A stretch of 47,368 bases of DNA, taken from NCBI GenBank assembly GCA_001773725.1, contig MEXP01000024.1, forward strand, positions 1 to 47,368, read 5' to 3'. Both the position numbers and the translations under genes were made by a program. The notes beneath the pieces are model-generated. The model made no database searches, was not told the DNA's origin, and saw only the letters and a list, made by a program, of their open reading frames with translations. Positions 41,107 through 47,368 of this stretch are shown here, one piece after another; position 1 is the stretch's first letter; the number at the start of each line of letters is the position of its first letter. This DNA comes from Candidatus Amesbacteria bacterium RIFCSPLOWO2_01_FULL_49_25 (GTDB lineage Bacteria; Patescibacteriota; Microgenomatia; CAZETR01; Amesbacteraceae).

Positions 41107-42225
41107 GTGAAAAAAATTATCCTGTCCGCCATCATAATTATCCCCCTGCTTTGGATTGCCAATTTCTACTGGCAAAATCTTCGCGGCCTTAAGCCCGCGA
41201 TCTCACCTCCGGCTATCCCCCCTAAAACTCAGAACCTAGAACCTGTCACCCAAAATTCCACCGGTCTTACCCTGAGCCTGCCCAAGGGTTTCAATATTTC
41301 CATCTATGCCTCAGAGTTAGGCAACCCCCGCGATCTTGAATGGGATCTGACCGGAAACCTACTAGTTAGCCTACCCGGTAGGGGACAAGTAGTTTCACTT
41401 CCAGACAAGAAAATTATTGCCTCCGGCTTGAGGCGCCCTCATGGGTTAGCTTTCTCCGGCCAGTCGCTCTACATAGCCGAAGAGAACAAAGTCACCGTCA
41501 ATGGTAAAAAGATCCTGGATCTGCCTGCTGGCGGCAACCACACCACTCGCTCCCTTCTAGTCAAAAACGATCAACTCTATATCTCCATTGGTTCATCTTG
41601 CAACGTCTGCCATGAATCCGACCCCCGCCGGGCGGCGATTTACGTCTCGAATCTAGATGGAACGGACTTCAAACTATACTCCAGCGGTTTGCGTAATTCT
41701 GTCTTTATGATCCTTGATTCACAAAAAAATATCTGGGCCACGGACATGGGCCGTGATCTCATCGGCAACGACATTCCGCCGGACGAAATAAATATCATCA
41801 CCGAAAATGGCAATTACGGCTGGCCCGTCTGTTACGGCCAAAACATCCACGACACCAGCTTCGACAAAAACACCTACATCAGAAATCCCTGTCAGGAACC
41901 TCTAGAAAAATCCAGCTATATCGACCTGCCCGCCCACTCCGCCCCCTTGGGTCTGGCTTTTACCCCAGACAGCTGGCCAGTCGAATACCGGGGAAAATTA
42001 CTTGTGGCTTACCACGGTTCCTGGAACAGAAACCCCCCCACGGGTTATAAAATAGTTTTAGTCGACCCCCAAACCAAACAAATTTCCGATTTTATTTCTG
42101 GCTGGCTTCTGCCAAACTATTCCGTGTCCGGCCGACCAGTGGACTTGATATTCGATTCCCAATCCAACCTTTACATCTCCGACGACAAAAAGGGGGTAGT
42201 TTACAAAGTCAGTTATAATGAGTAG
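41107..42225 (+). CDS. PQQ-dependent sugar (glucose/sorbosone) dehydrogenase-like beta-propeller
   Basis: 372 residues, exported: N-terminal hydrophobic helix (IILSAIIIIPLLWIANFYW) followed by six-blade propeller repeats. Motifs: NPRDLEWDLTGNLLVS, RRPHGLAFSG, SIGSSCNVCHESDPRRAAI, GRDLIGNDIPPDEIN, NYGWPVCYG, APLGLAF and VAYHGSWNR. The N-terminal GTG follows the tRNA-Arg scar; no -10 or ribosome-binding site is clear. Confidence 0.83.
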   Translation: MKKIILSAIIIIPLLWIANFYWQNLRGLKPAISPPAIPPKTQNLEPVTQNSTGLTLSLPKGFNISIYASELGNPRDLEWDLTGNLLVSLPGRGQVVSLPDKKIIASGLRRPHGLAFSGQSLYIAEENKVTVNGKKILDLPAGGNHTTRSLLVKNDQLYISIGSSCNVCHESDPRRAAIYVSNLDGTDFKLYSSGLRNSVFMILDSQKNIWATDMGRDLIGNDIPPDEINIITENGNYGWPVCYGQNIHDTSFDKNTYIRNPCQEPLEKSSYIDLPAHSAPLGLAFTPDSWPVEYRGKLLVAYHGSWNRNPPTGYKIVLVDPQTKQISDFISGWLLPNYSVSGRPVDLIFDSQSNLYISDDKKGVVYKVSYNE

Positions 42226-42233
42226 CACAAGTT

Positions 42234-42326
42234 ATGGCAGAAGAATCTCCAGGCGAAGGCTGCATAAAAGACTTCGTCAAGCTCTTCGAGTTCTGCCTAC
42301 TCGTTACTCTGACCATACTCGGTTAG
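42234..42326 (+). CDS. Possible 30-residue small membrane protein
   Basis: ATG 42234, reading MAEESPGEGCIKDFVKLFEF followed by a hydrophobic end (CLLVTLTILG). TATAAT (42214-42219) lies 14 bases upstream, inside the end of the dehydrogenase gene. Its last 30 bases overlap the DUF2130 gene tail to tail. Unknown. Confidence 0.4.
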   Translation: MAEESPGEGCIKDFVKLFEFCLLVTLTILG

Positions 42327-43367
42327 CATTTTAATCTCCCCCAAAGCCCTCCCGCTCATCCCCTGCATTTCCCCATACATGCCATGCGTGTTGTCCACGA
42401 TCTTTCTAATCTCCTTTTCCTGCCTGGCCCATTTCAGAGCAAACCACCTTTTCTCTTTCTCCAAATCTTCCATTAGGTTATTAAAAGCCTCTACTATTCC
42501 CTCCACTCGGTGTTTAAACTCCACCCCTGTTACATATTCGTACATAATATCCGCTTTTTCCTTCCGGCCCTCTCCCGCCAATTTCAACATAAAAGCCTCC
42601 CACAGTCCTTTGCGCAAGGCCCACGCCAATCCCAAGACAGTCTCCCTCCCGCTCACCCACACCCCATTTCTAAACCCGAAATTTCTCACATTGTCAGGCA
42701 AATTAACCGACACCAAAACCGCCTCATCCGCTCCCGTCTGCCGCTTGTCTTCCCTTAGTTTGTCTATCCACCCCTCGCTCCATTTAGCATTTTTACCTTC
42801 CCACAAAATAGTCGCGAATTTGCGCCCATATTTATCAATCAGTTCCTCAGTCACATCCGCCCCCCGCATCCCCTTGGCCACGCCCATTATGCGGTCATTG
42901 GGAAATTCTTTTTTAAGCAGTCCTTCCAATTCCAACTCCAATACCTCCCCCTGAGTCTGCTGTGATCCCTGCTGAAGTTTGTGCTTCAACTCATCGTTCA
43001 CCTTCAGCGCATCCCCAAGCTGTTTTTGCAGCTCCAATACCTTCAAATTTTGTTCCTCCTCCGCCTTCTTTTTAGCTTCCAGCCTTATCTTTTCCTCCGC
43101 CTCTGCCAACTTTTTCTCCATCTCCAAACTCCGCTCCTCATCCCTTCGTTTAAGCGTCCTCAATATTCTTTCTTTCTCCGTCAACTCATCTATATATTTT
43201 TTGTTTCTATTTCTTTCTTCATCTTCTATTTCTTTCACTCTTTTCCTCATCTCATCCTCGTATCTTTGCCGTTCTACTGTCTTTACCTTCTCCATCATCT
43301 CATGCTCCATCGCTTGAGAAATCTCCACTTCTTCCCCGCACTTGGGGCATTTCACCACCTGTATCAT
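42297..43367 (-). CDS. DUF2130 domain protein
   Basis: 356 residues. An N-terminal zinc knuckle (VKCPKCGEEVEIS), a long Lys/Glu coiled coil (about 25-145), then the DUF2130 core with ELEGLLKKEFPNDRI, GADV, ILWEGKNAKWSEGWIDKLREDKR and KADIMYEYVTG. The core looks like a restriction-endonuclease-like fold, but activity is not established. Widespread in CPR and other bacteria. Confidence 0.88.
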   Translation of the reverse strand: MIQVVKCPKCGEEVEISQAMEHEMMEKVKTVERQRYEDEMRKRVKEIEDEERNRNKKYIDELTEKERILRTLKRRDEERSLEMEKKLAEAEEKIRLEAKKKAEEEQNLKVLELQKQLGDALKVNDELKHKLQQGSQQTQGEVLELELEGLLKKEFPNDRIMGVAKGMRGADVTEELIDKYGRKFATILWEGKNAKWSEGWIDKLREDKRQTGADEAVLVSVNLPDNVRNFGFRNGVWVSGRETVLGLAWALRKGLWEAFMLKLAGEGRKEKADIMYEYVTGVEFKHRVEGIVEAFNNLMEDLEKEKRWFALKWARQEKEIRKIVDNTHGMYGEMQGMSGRALGEIKMLTEYGQSNE

Positions 43368-43412
43368 TGCCCCACGCTAACACATCCCTTGCCAAATCTC
43401 AACGAATTTGCC

Positions 43413-43613
43413 ATGATATATACGTCACAACTTTTAAAACAAAGGAGGTGTATTTATACGCCAGCTCCCAAATTACACAATTTGAGTCCCACAGAATTTG
43501 CCGACTTGGTCCTAATCGCCAGCGCTATCATCATGGCTACTACCCTCATCTTTCACTTCTCCAGTTCTCGTCCAGCGCCCGTCGAAGCCTACCAGACCCA
43601 AACATACTACTAG
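43413..43613 (+). CDS. Small single-pass membrane protein
   Basis: 66 residues from ATG 43413, with a hydrophobic helix (ADLVLIASAIIMATTLIFHF) and a short polar tail. A strong Shine-Dalgarno (AAAGGAGGTG, 43441-43450) lies inside this frame; if used, translation would start at an ATT (43452) or ACG (43458), since no ATG/GTG/TTG follows at the right distance. Tail to tail with the next gene, no gap. Confidence 0.5.
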   Translation: MIYTSQLLKQRRCIYTPAPKLHNLSPTEFADLVLIASAIIMATTLIFHFSSSRPAPVEAYQTQTYY

Positions 43614-43937
43614 TCACTTTTCTCTTTGAATTACCTTCCAATGGTACATGTAGAGCGGCAGTCCCACCGTCACCATAGCTACTGCTCCAGAAACTTCCCT
43701 TTGCCTCTGCCTTGTGGTCTCCAACTTACTCTGTAATTTAGCTTCCTCAGTCAAAACCAGCTCCTCATTCGGCCCCCCCAATGGCTTCGCCATCGGGTAG
43801 TATGCCACTTCATCCGCCCCTTTAAATACATATACTTTCAGTCCCAACTCCACCAGCCTAATCGAGCCAATCGCTACTATCAACAAGCCCACAAACGAGA
43901 ACAAATACAGATACAAAATCCGAATGTTTATGTTCAT
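43614..43937 (-). CDS. Unknown two-helix membrane protein
   Basis: 107 residues: N-terminal helix (ILYLYLFSFVGLLIVAIGSI), a polar, helical middle (EELVLTEEAKLQSKLETTRQ), and a second helix (VSGAVAMVTVGLPLYMYHW). No family named with certainty. Its start lies next to a tRNA-Gly-like repeat unit. Confidence 0.6.
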   Translation of the reverse strand: MNINIRILYLYLFSFVGLLIVAIGSIRLVELGLKVYVFKGADEVAYYPMAKPLGGPNEELVLTEEAKLQSKLETTRQRQREVSGAVAMVTVGLPLYMYHWKVIQREK

Positions 43938-44054
43938 AGAGCGGGTGAATTTCCTCTGGTCGAACTAATTAACTTTTTTAAAGATACCATAAGTGAGACT
44001 AAATTGCTCTTCTCTCAACTTAACGCACTTTACTCTCTATCGCCAACAACATAA
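43938..44054 (+). repeat. tRNA-Gly-like/ETKLLF repeat unit, copy 1
   Basis: Begins GAGCGGGT like the antisense 3' end of tRNA-Gly, then TTCCTCTGGTCGAAC (T-loop like), then a frame reading LVELINFFKDTISETKLLFS and ending at TAA 44052-44054. No start codon in that frame. Related to the units at 44536 and 44928. Confidence 0.4.
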
Positions 44055-44164
44055 ACGGACTCACACTAGATTTATCTCTTGTTTTAGCCCTAATCAAATA
44101 GCTCTGTGCCATCAATTTCCAGCTTGTAGATGGTTTGTAGAACGGTCGTAATTGTGAAAGAGGA

Positions 44165-44404
44165 CTAATCCTCGGGTAAAGCATCAAATTCTTTTTTCAC
44201 TTTCTCAAACCACTCTTTTACTGCTTCAGGTTTGTTCATATGGTTGTTCTTCATTTCTTCCATTTTTTCGATGTGTGCTTTATCACCCATCTCAGCCATT
44301 TCCATCGCATGTTTTCTGCTCATTTCTCCCATTTCCCTAAAAGTTTCGGCATGAAACTCCTTATCACAAGCACCAGCAAGTTGTTTACATGTCATTGTTT
44401 TCAT
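44165..44404 (-). CDS. DUF1059-like small protein
   Basis: 79 residues. MKTMTCKQLAGACDKEFHAETF and the C-terminal EWFEKVKKEFDALPED fit small DUF1059-type proteins that carry two conserved Cys. Met- and His-rich middle. An AGAGGTGAT Shine-Dalgarno-like sequence precedes the ATG. Function unknown. Confidence 0.7.
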   Translation of the reverse strand: MKTMTCKQLAGACDKEFHAETFREMGEMSRKHAMEMAEMGDKAHIEKMEEMKNNHMNKPEAVKEWFEKVKKEFDALPED

Positions 44405-44535
44405 TTATTATCACCTCTCTCCGAAGTAATAGTATGCAATACGACCGACATTACTAGACACGACTTCCTGGTCGAACCAGGATATTGCCTATATAAACCC
44501 GCAAGATAGCTTTACTCTTCAAAAAGGAAACTCTG

Positions 44536-44663
44536 GAGCGGGTAACCGTACTGGAATCGAACTAAATAGCTACTTCAATGATATCACGGAGTCGGAGATC
44601 AAACTGCTTTACTGGCAATTGACCCAACTTAACGATTATCTCAATGCTTTGAGTCTTATTTAG
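44536..44663 (+). repeat. tRNA-Gly-like/ETKLLF repeat unit, copy 2
   Basis: GAGCGGGT, GGAATCGAAC, then a frame reading IELNSYFNDITESEIKLLYW and ending at TAG 44661-44663. Upstream at 44463-44484 a perfect T-arm-like minihelix CCTGG-TTCGA-CCAGG is present on the - strand. No start codon in frame. Confidence 0.4.
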
Positions 44664-44895
44664 GACGAAAACCCAGCCATGAGAGTGCATGACAAACTAC
44701 AAAAGAAAACCACAACCTACTCTCTTCTCCATCGTCATGATGCAAAATGAAATTTTTATTTGGGTCATTTTTAGCTGGCCAATAAACTAATCGACCCGCA
44801 ACCTTCCCTGCATACTTCTGCTCGTCATCGGGAAAAAACAGTGTCGGTATATCAACACCCATTCCAGCATTATACTCAAAATACTTAATTTTCAA
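44656..44895 (-). CDS. Unknown small protein
   Basis: 79 residues from TTG 44895 (MKIKYFEYNAGMGVDIPTLF); an internal ATG gives 68 residues. Contains ILHHDDGEESRLWFSFVVCHALSWLG. TAAGAT lies 8 bases before the TTG. No family recognised. Confidence 0.45.
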   Translation of the reverse strand: MKIKYFEYNAGMGVDIPTLFFPDDEQKYAGKVAGRLVYWPAKNDPNKNFILHHDDGEESRLWFSFVVCHALSWLGFRPK

Positions 44896-44927
44896 ACTAT
44901 ATCATCTTATATTATCTTTACCACTTT

Positions 44928-45034
44928 GAGCGGGTGAATTTCTTCTGGTCGAACTAATACAAGAACTTAAAAGTGATATGAAAGAGACTAAGCTGTTGTT
45001 TCAACAGCTATCCTCTTTTCCAATTCTTCCATAG
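44928..45034 (+). repeat. tRNA-Gly-like/ETKLLF repeat unit, copy 3
   Basis: GAGCGGGTGAATTTCTTCTGG matches copy 1 almost exactly through the first 20 or so bases, then a frame reading LVELIQELKSDMKETKLLFQ ends at TAG 45032-45034. Its 3' half overlaps the end of the convergent MazG gene. Confidence 0.4.
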
Positions 45035-45314
45035 ATTTCATAAAGGCTTCCTCCAAGTTGACACCGTACTTTTGGGCTAAGACTATCACGCACCAAAAAC
45101 AGTCAGATAACTCATGGGCAAGTTTTTCGTCTACGTTATCAATATTTCTTATGCCCGACTTACTCATCACTAATTTCATCAAGTCGCCCACATCTCCCAC
45201 AAACCCTTCCATAACCTGTTCTTTTGTCCACTCCTTACCATACTTTTTCTTCTCCAATTCCGAATACTTATTCCTGATTCCAACTGCTTTGGTAACTATC
45301 GTCTGAAAATCCAT
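44988..45314 (-). CDS. MazG-like nucleotide pyrophosphohydrolase
   Basis: 108 residues. All-alpha MazG fold with GFVGDVGDLMKLVM, KLAHELSDCFWCVIVLAQKYG (E-x2-D metal site) and LEEAFMKSMEELEKRI. Likely hydrolyses (d)NTPs to monophosphates as a house-cleaning enzyme. ATG 45314 has TATAGT exactly 6 bases upstream. Confidence 0.78.
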   Translation of the reverse strand: MDFQTIVTKAVGIRNKYSELEKKKYGKEWTKEQVMEGFVGDVGDLMKLVMSKSGIRNIDNVDEKLAHELSDCFWCVIVLAQKYGVNLEEAFMKSMEELEKRIAVETTA

Positions 45315-45320
45315 ACACAC

Positions 45321-45326
45321 ACTATA
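45321..45326 (-). promoter_or_regulatory. -10 box of the MazG gene
   Basis: TATAGT then exactly 6 bases to ATG 45314. Confidence 0.5.
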
Positions 45327-45353
45327 TCAACTTATATATTATTTATCATCTAG

Positions 45354-45424
45354 AGCGGGTAAGGGGAATCGGACCCCTGTATTCAGTTTGGAAAACTGAC
45401 GTACTACCATTGTACTATACCCGC
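45354..45424 (-). tRNA. tRNA-Gly (anticodon TCC)
   Basis: Acceptor GCGGGTA/TACCCGC, anticodon stem TCAGT/ACTGA with loop TTTCCAA, T-stem AGGGG/CCCCT with TCCGATT loop, U73 as in glycine tRNAs. CCA not encoded. Confidence 0.9.
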
Positions 45425-45457
45425 GAACGATAGCGACCTGGTATCAGCCGCATTCGG

Positions 45458-45529
45458 TCGGAGACCAGGGAATTGAACCCTGCACCTCTCGGTCCCAAAC
45501 CGAGCGTTCTACCGATGAACTAGTCTCCG
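45458..45529 (-). tRNA. tRNA-Pro (anticodon TGG)
   Basis: Acceptor CGGAGAC/GTCTCCG with C1-G72, anticodon stem CTCGG/CCGAG with loop TTTGGGA, T-loop TTCAATT, A73. CCA not encoded. Confidence 0.9.
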
Positions 45530-45556
45530 TATTTGTTCATCGGTTAGCAGCGCGCT

Positions 45557-45575
45557 CCGATGAACTAGTCTCCGT
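45557..45575 (-). repeat. Direct repeat of the tRNA-Pro 5' end
   Basis: A 19-base exact copy of 45512-45530 (the first 18 bases of tRNA-Pro plus one flanking base). Between them GTTCATCGG and CCGATGAAC form a 9-bp inverted repeat. Probably a remnant of a duplication or insertion at the tRNA. Confidence 0.6.
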
Positions 45576-45612
45576 TGCCCCCTAATTTTATCACCAATTC
45601 TCCTCACACCAC

Positions 45613-46095
45613 TCACAGCCCATCTTCATCTAATCCAATTTGGACCTCGCCTACACTCATCCCGTTAACCACCACTTTCATCGCCCCCGAAACCGCCTTA
45701 AGTCCCGACAGCTCAAAAGTGTGTCCAGTCCTGGGCTGTACCTTGCCTACTGGCAATACAGATTCTGTTCTATTAGCTTCATCCTGATACTGCAAGATTG
45801 CAAATGCCGGCTGAGACAATGTCACATATACTACTACGTCCCCCTGCTCAGTTCTGTACGCCCTAGTATCTACGACTTTTATCTGATCACTCGCCTGAGA
45901 TGAAAAGACAGTCCTTTCCTGGATCAGCTTTATTCCAATCGGAATCGCCAGCAATGCCACCACCAAAAACGTCATCGCGTCCCTCACCCTGGCTCTCAAT
46001 ATCCACAGTATCACCCCCAAGACTGCCACCCCCACCGCCGCCATCACCAACCATCCCACGCTCACTAGCTTCAACCCCAACACCACCGAATCCAT
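45613..46095 (-). CDS. Unknown membrane protein with extracellular beta domain
   Basis: 160 residues. Two helices (LVSVGWLVMAAVGVAVLGVI, MTFLVVALLAIPIGIKLI) then a beta-rich domain (VVVYVTLSQPAFAILQYQD, HTFELSGLKAVSGAMKVVVN) reminiscent of FixH/Ig-like folds; no named family. TATAAA then 6 bases precede the ATG. Confidence 0.65.
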   Translation of the reverse strand: MDSVVLGLKLVSVGWLVMAAVGVAVLGVILWILRARVRDAMTFLVVALLAIPIGIKLIQERTVFSSQASDQIKVVDTRAYRTEQGDVVVYVTLSQPAFAILQYQDEANRTESVLPVGKVQPRTGHTFELSGLKAVSGAMKVVVNGMSVGEVQIGLDEDGL

Positions 46096-46101
46096 AACTC
46101 A

Positions 46102-46107
46102 TTTATA
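46102..46107 (-). promoter_or_regulatory. -10 box of the gene at 46095
   Basis: TATAAA then exactly 6 bases to ATG 46095. Confidence 0.5.
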
Positions 46108-46132
46108 CCACACTCTCCCGGGAAACCGGAGG

Positions 46133-46522
46133 CTAGACCCCAGGCCTGCTCAATTCAAACCTCACTTGACCGTTGTATCGCTCTCTTTTTACAAAACCCC
46201 CTCGCTCCAGCACCCCCATCGAACCTGGATTCAGCTCATTCACCTCCGCCCACAGTATCTCATAACCCAGCCGAGCAAATGCCAGCCCAGTAAGCAACTC
46301 CAACGCCTCAGTCGCATATCCTCGCCTTCTAAAATCCTCTCCCACGAAATACCCCACTTGAGCTTTCTTCGGGGCATACTTCTCCGGCGTTAAACTTATC
46401 ATTCCCGCCATCTGCTTCCCGTTCCATATTTCAAACGTCACCGTTTCTCCCAACACCGCCGGTCTTAACTGTCGCAATTGCACTTTCTCCCCAACAGCAA
46501 TAATTTTTTCTACCTCAGCCAT
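46133..46522 (-). CDS. GNAT family acetyltransferase (short)
   Basis: 129 residues. Acetyl-CoA-binding motif V.YFVGEDFRRRGYATEALELL and VNELNPGSMGVLERGGFVKR, typical of RimJ/RimL-type GNATs. It is shorter than usual at the N-terminus (family about 160-180). ATG 46522 follows the encoded CCA of tRNA-Leu by one base, so the message may be released by tRNA 3' processing. Confidence 0.8.
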   Translation of the reverse strand: MAEVEKIIAVGEKVQLRQLRPAVLGETVTFEIWNGKQMAGMISLTPEKYAPKKAQVGYFVGEDFRRRGYATEALELLTGLAFARLGYEILWAEVNELNPGSMGVLERGGFVKRERYNGQVRFELSRPGV

Positions 46523-46523
46523 C

Positions 46524-46609
46524 TGGTGCCGGGGGCGGGACTCGAACCCGCATAAACTTGCGTTCGGAGGCTCTTAAGGCCTCTGCGTATACCATTTCGC
46601 CACCCCGGC
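46524..46609 (-). tRNA. tRNA-Leu (anticodon TAA)
   Basis: Acceptor GCCGGGG/CCCCGGC, anticodon stem GAGGC/GCCTC with loop CTTAAGA, long variable arm, T-loop TTCGAGT, A73 and an encoded CCA. Confidence 0.9.
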
Positions 46610-46648
46610 CCGAAAGTAATGTCATTATAAACTAGCCGGCCTACTCAC

Positions 46649-47197
46649 TCACACAGGCTCCAATATCCCTCCTCCCTCCCCACCACCGCCCAACAGTAAA
46701 TTCACTTCGCCTTCAAACACTGACAGCAGTTTTTGCCACGTATCACCAAAACCTTCCGGCAGATCTTCAGTTGAACTCACGACATGCTCTTCCAGTCCCC
46801 AAGTCACCAGCAAATGCGCCATCCTGGCAGCCACAATAGCCCTTGCCCGCTCAATCCTATCCCCACTCAAGTCCCCACCTAACTCCCTGTTCCGCATTCG
46901 ATTCCCTACCACTTGGGCTCCCCCTGCCAAAGCGGTCATAGCCAGCCGCACTTTTAGCCAGACATACTCCCCATTCTCCTCTTTTTTTACCTCGATTCGA
47001 TCACATACATCAACACAAAAGATTAACAAATTCCCCATGTTGATCCAGCCACCTTGAGTCATATCCAGACCAGCCCACACGTTTCTCCTCGCTTCCAATC
47101 CCAGATGGCTTATCCCCTGCCATACCGTCGGCACTCTATCCACCATTATCAGCTTTTTCAATAACCCTTCGTACTGTCTTCCTCTCAAATCAACCAT
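46649..47197 (-). CDS. Unknown protein
   Basis: 182 residues, predicted soluble, helix-rich; Gly-rich C-terminus. No family recognised. ATG 47197 lies three bases after the end of tRNA-Val on the same strand, again suggesting processing-generated message. No ribosome-binding site. Confidence 0.6.
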   Translation of the reverse strand: MVDLRGRQYEGLLKKLIMVDRVPTVWQGISHLGLEARRNVWAGLDMTQGGWINMGNLLIFCVDVCDRIEVKKEENGEYVWLKVRLAMTALAGGAQVVGNRMRNRELGGDLSGDRIERARAIVAARMAHLLVTWGLEEHVVSSTEDLPEGFGDTWQKLLSVFEGEVNLLLGGGGEGGGILEPV

Positions 47198-47200
47198 ATG

Positions 47201-47274
47201 TGGTCGCTGAGGGACTCGAACCCCCGACCCCCGCTGTGTAAAAGCGATGCTCTAACCAGCTGAGCTAAGCGACC
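47201..47274 (-). tRNA. tRNA-Val (anticodon TAC)
   Basis: Acceptor GGTCGCT/AGCGACC, anticodon stem TCGCT/AGCGG with loop TTTACAC, T-loop TTCGAGT, A73. CCA not encoded. Confidence 0.88.
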
Positions 47275-47301
47275 GGCTTACACTAAGACTTGTCGATTAT
47301 G

Positions 47302-47368
47302 TGCGGCGAGAGGGAGTTGAACCCACACGTCCTTGCGGACACTGGCTCCTGAAGCCAGCGCGTCTGCC
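47302..47368 (-). tRNA. tRNA-Leu (anticodon CAG), cut by the window edge
   Basis: 3' part of a leucine tRNA: anticodon stem CTGGC/GCCAG with loop TTCAGGA, long variable arm (GTCCGCAAGGAC), T-loop TTCAACT, acceptor TCGCCGC and A73. The 5' end lies outside. CCA not encoded. Confidence 0.85.

Overview
The window looks like a contig from a Candidate Phyla Radiation (Patescibacteria) bacterium, probably of the Microgenomates type; this is inferred from gene content, not from a marker gene. Pointers are a lone VirD4/TraG-like ATPase, a DUF2130 protein, a membrane-anchored solute-binding protein without a permease, a sortase with its own LPXTG-type substrate, very tight overlapping genes, and many promoters whose -10 box lies only 6 bases before the start codon (leaderless genes). 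The + strand is C-rich whichever strand is coding, so + is probably the lagging strand: + genes use C/A-ending codons, while - gene products are rich in Val, Gly, Glu and Trp.

Layout. 1-10 kb: lower glycolysis/gluconeogenesis and sugar-phosphate interconversion (phosphomannomutase fused to a phosphoglucose/phosphomannose isomerase, PEP synthase, two different enolases, an unusual phosphoglycerate mutase), then RsmI and DedA. 10-21 kb: DNA repair (LexA, a thioredoxin-fold protein, UvrB, UvrA, a short UvrC) mixed with small Cys-containing proteins, a LmbE deacetylase and a transglutaminase. 21-26 kb: envelope genes (YvlD, SecG, solute-binding protein, sortase plus LPPTG substrate, CcdA plus thioredoxin). 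26.6-29.4 kb: accessory/noncoding stretch with tRNA genes and tRNA fragments, a complete hammerhead ribozyme, several large RNA folds and a Thr/Pro-rich surface protein. 29.4-33.4 kb: conjugation-type ATPase, SurA-like protein, ROK kinase. 33.5-39.5 kb: a four-gene glycogen operon (GT4 synthase, GH57, GH15, phosphorylase) joined by 4-8 base overlaps. 39.5-47.4 kb: methyltransferase, sigma factor, sugar dehydrogenase, DUF2130, MazG, GNAT, and many tRNA genes with tRNA-derived debris.

How it fits together: glycogen phosphorylase would give glucose-1-P and GH15 plus the ROK kinase would give glucose-6-P; the mutase/isomerase fusion interconverts these with fructose-6-P and mannose phosphates; PGM, enolase and PEP synthase link triose acids to pyruvate. 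UvrA, UvrB and UvrC are all present, so nucleotide excision repair looks complete apart from a short UvrC.

The most unusual material is the RNA-rich stretch 26.6-29.1 kb (hammerhead ribozyme, four-way-junction RNA, a tRNA-Gln carried on a 21-bp stem between tRNA pieces), the 6-nt leaderless promoter rule, and tRNA genes that directly abut start codons. All statements come from reading the sequence; no searches were run.
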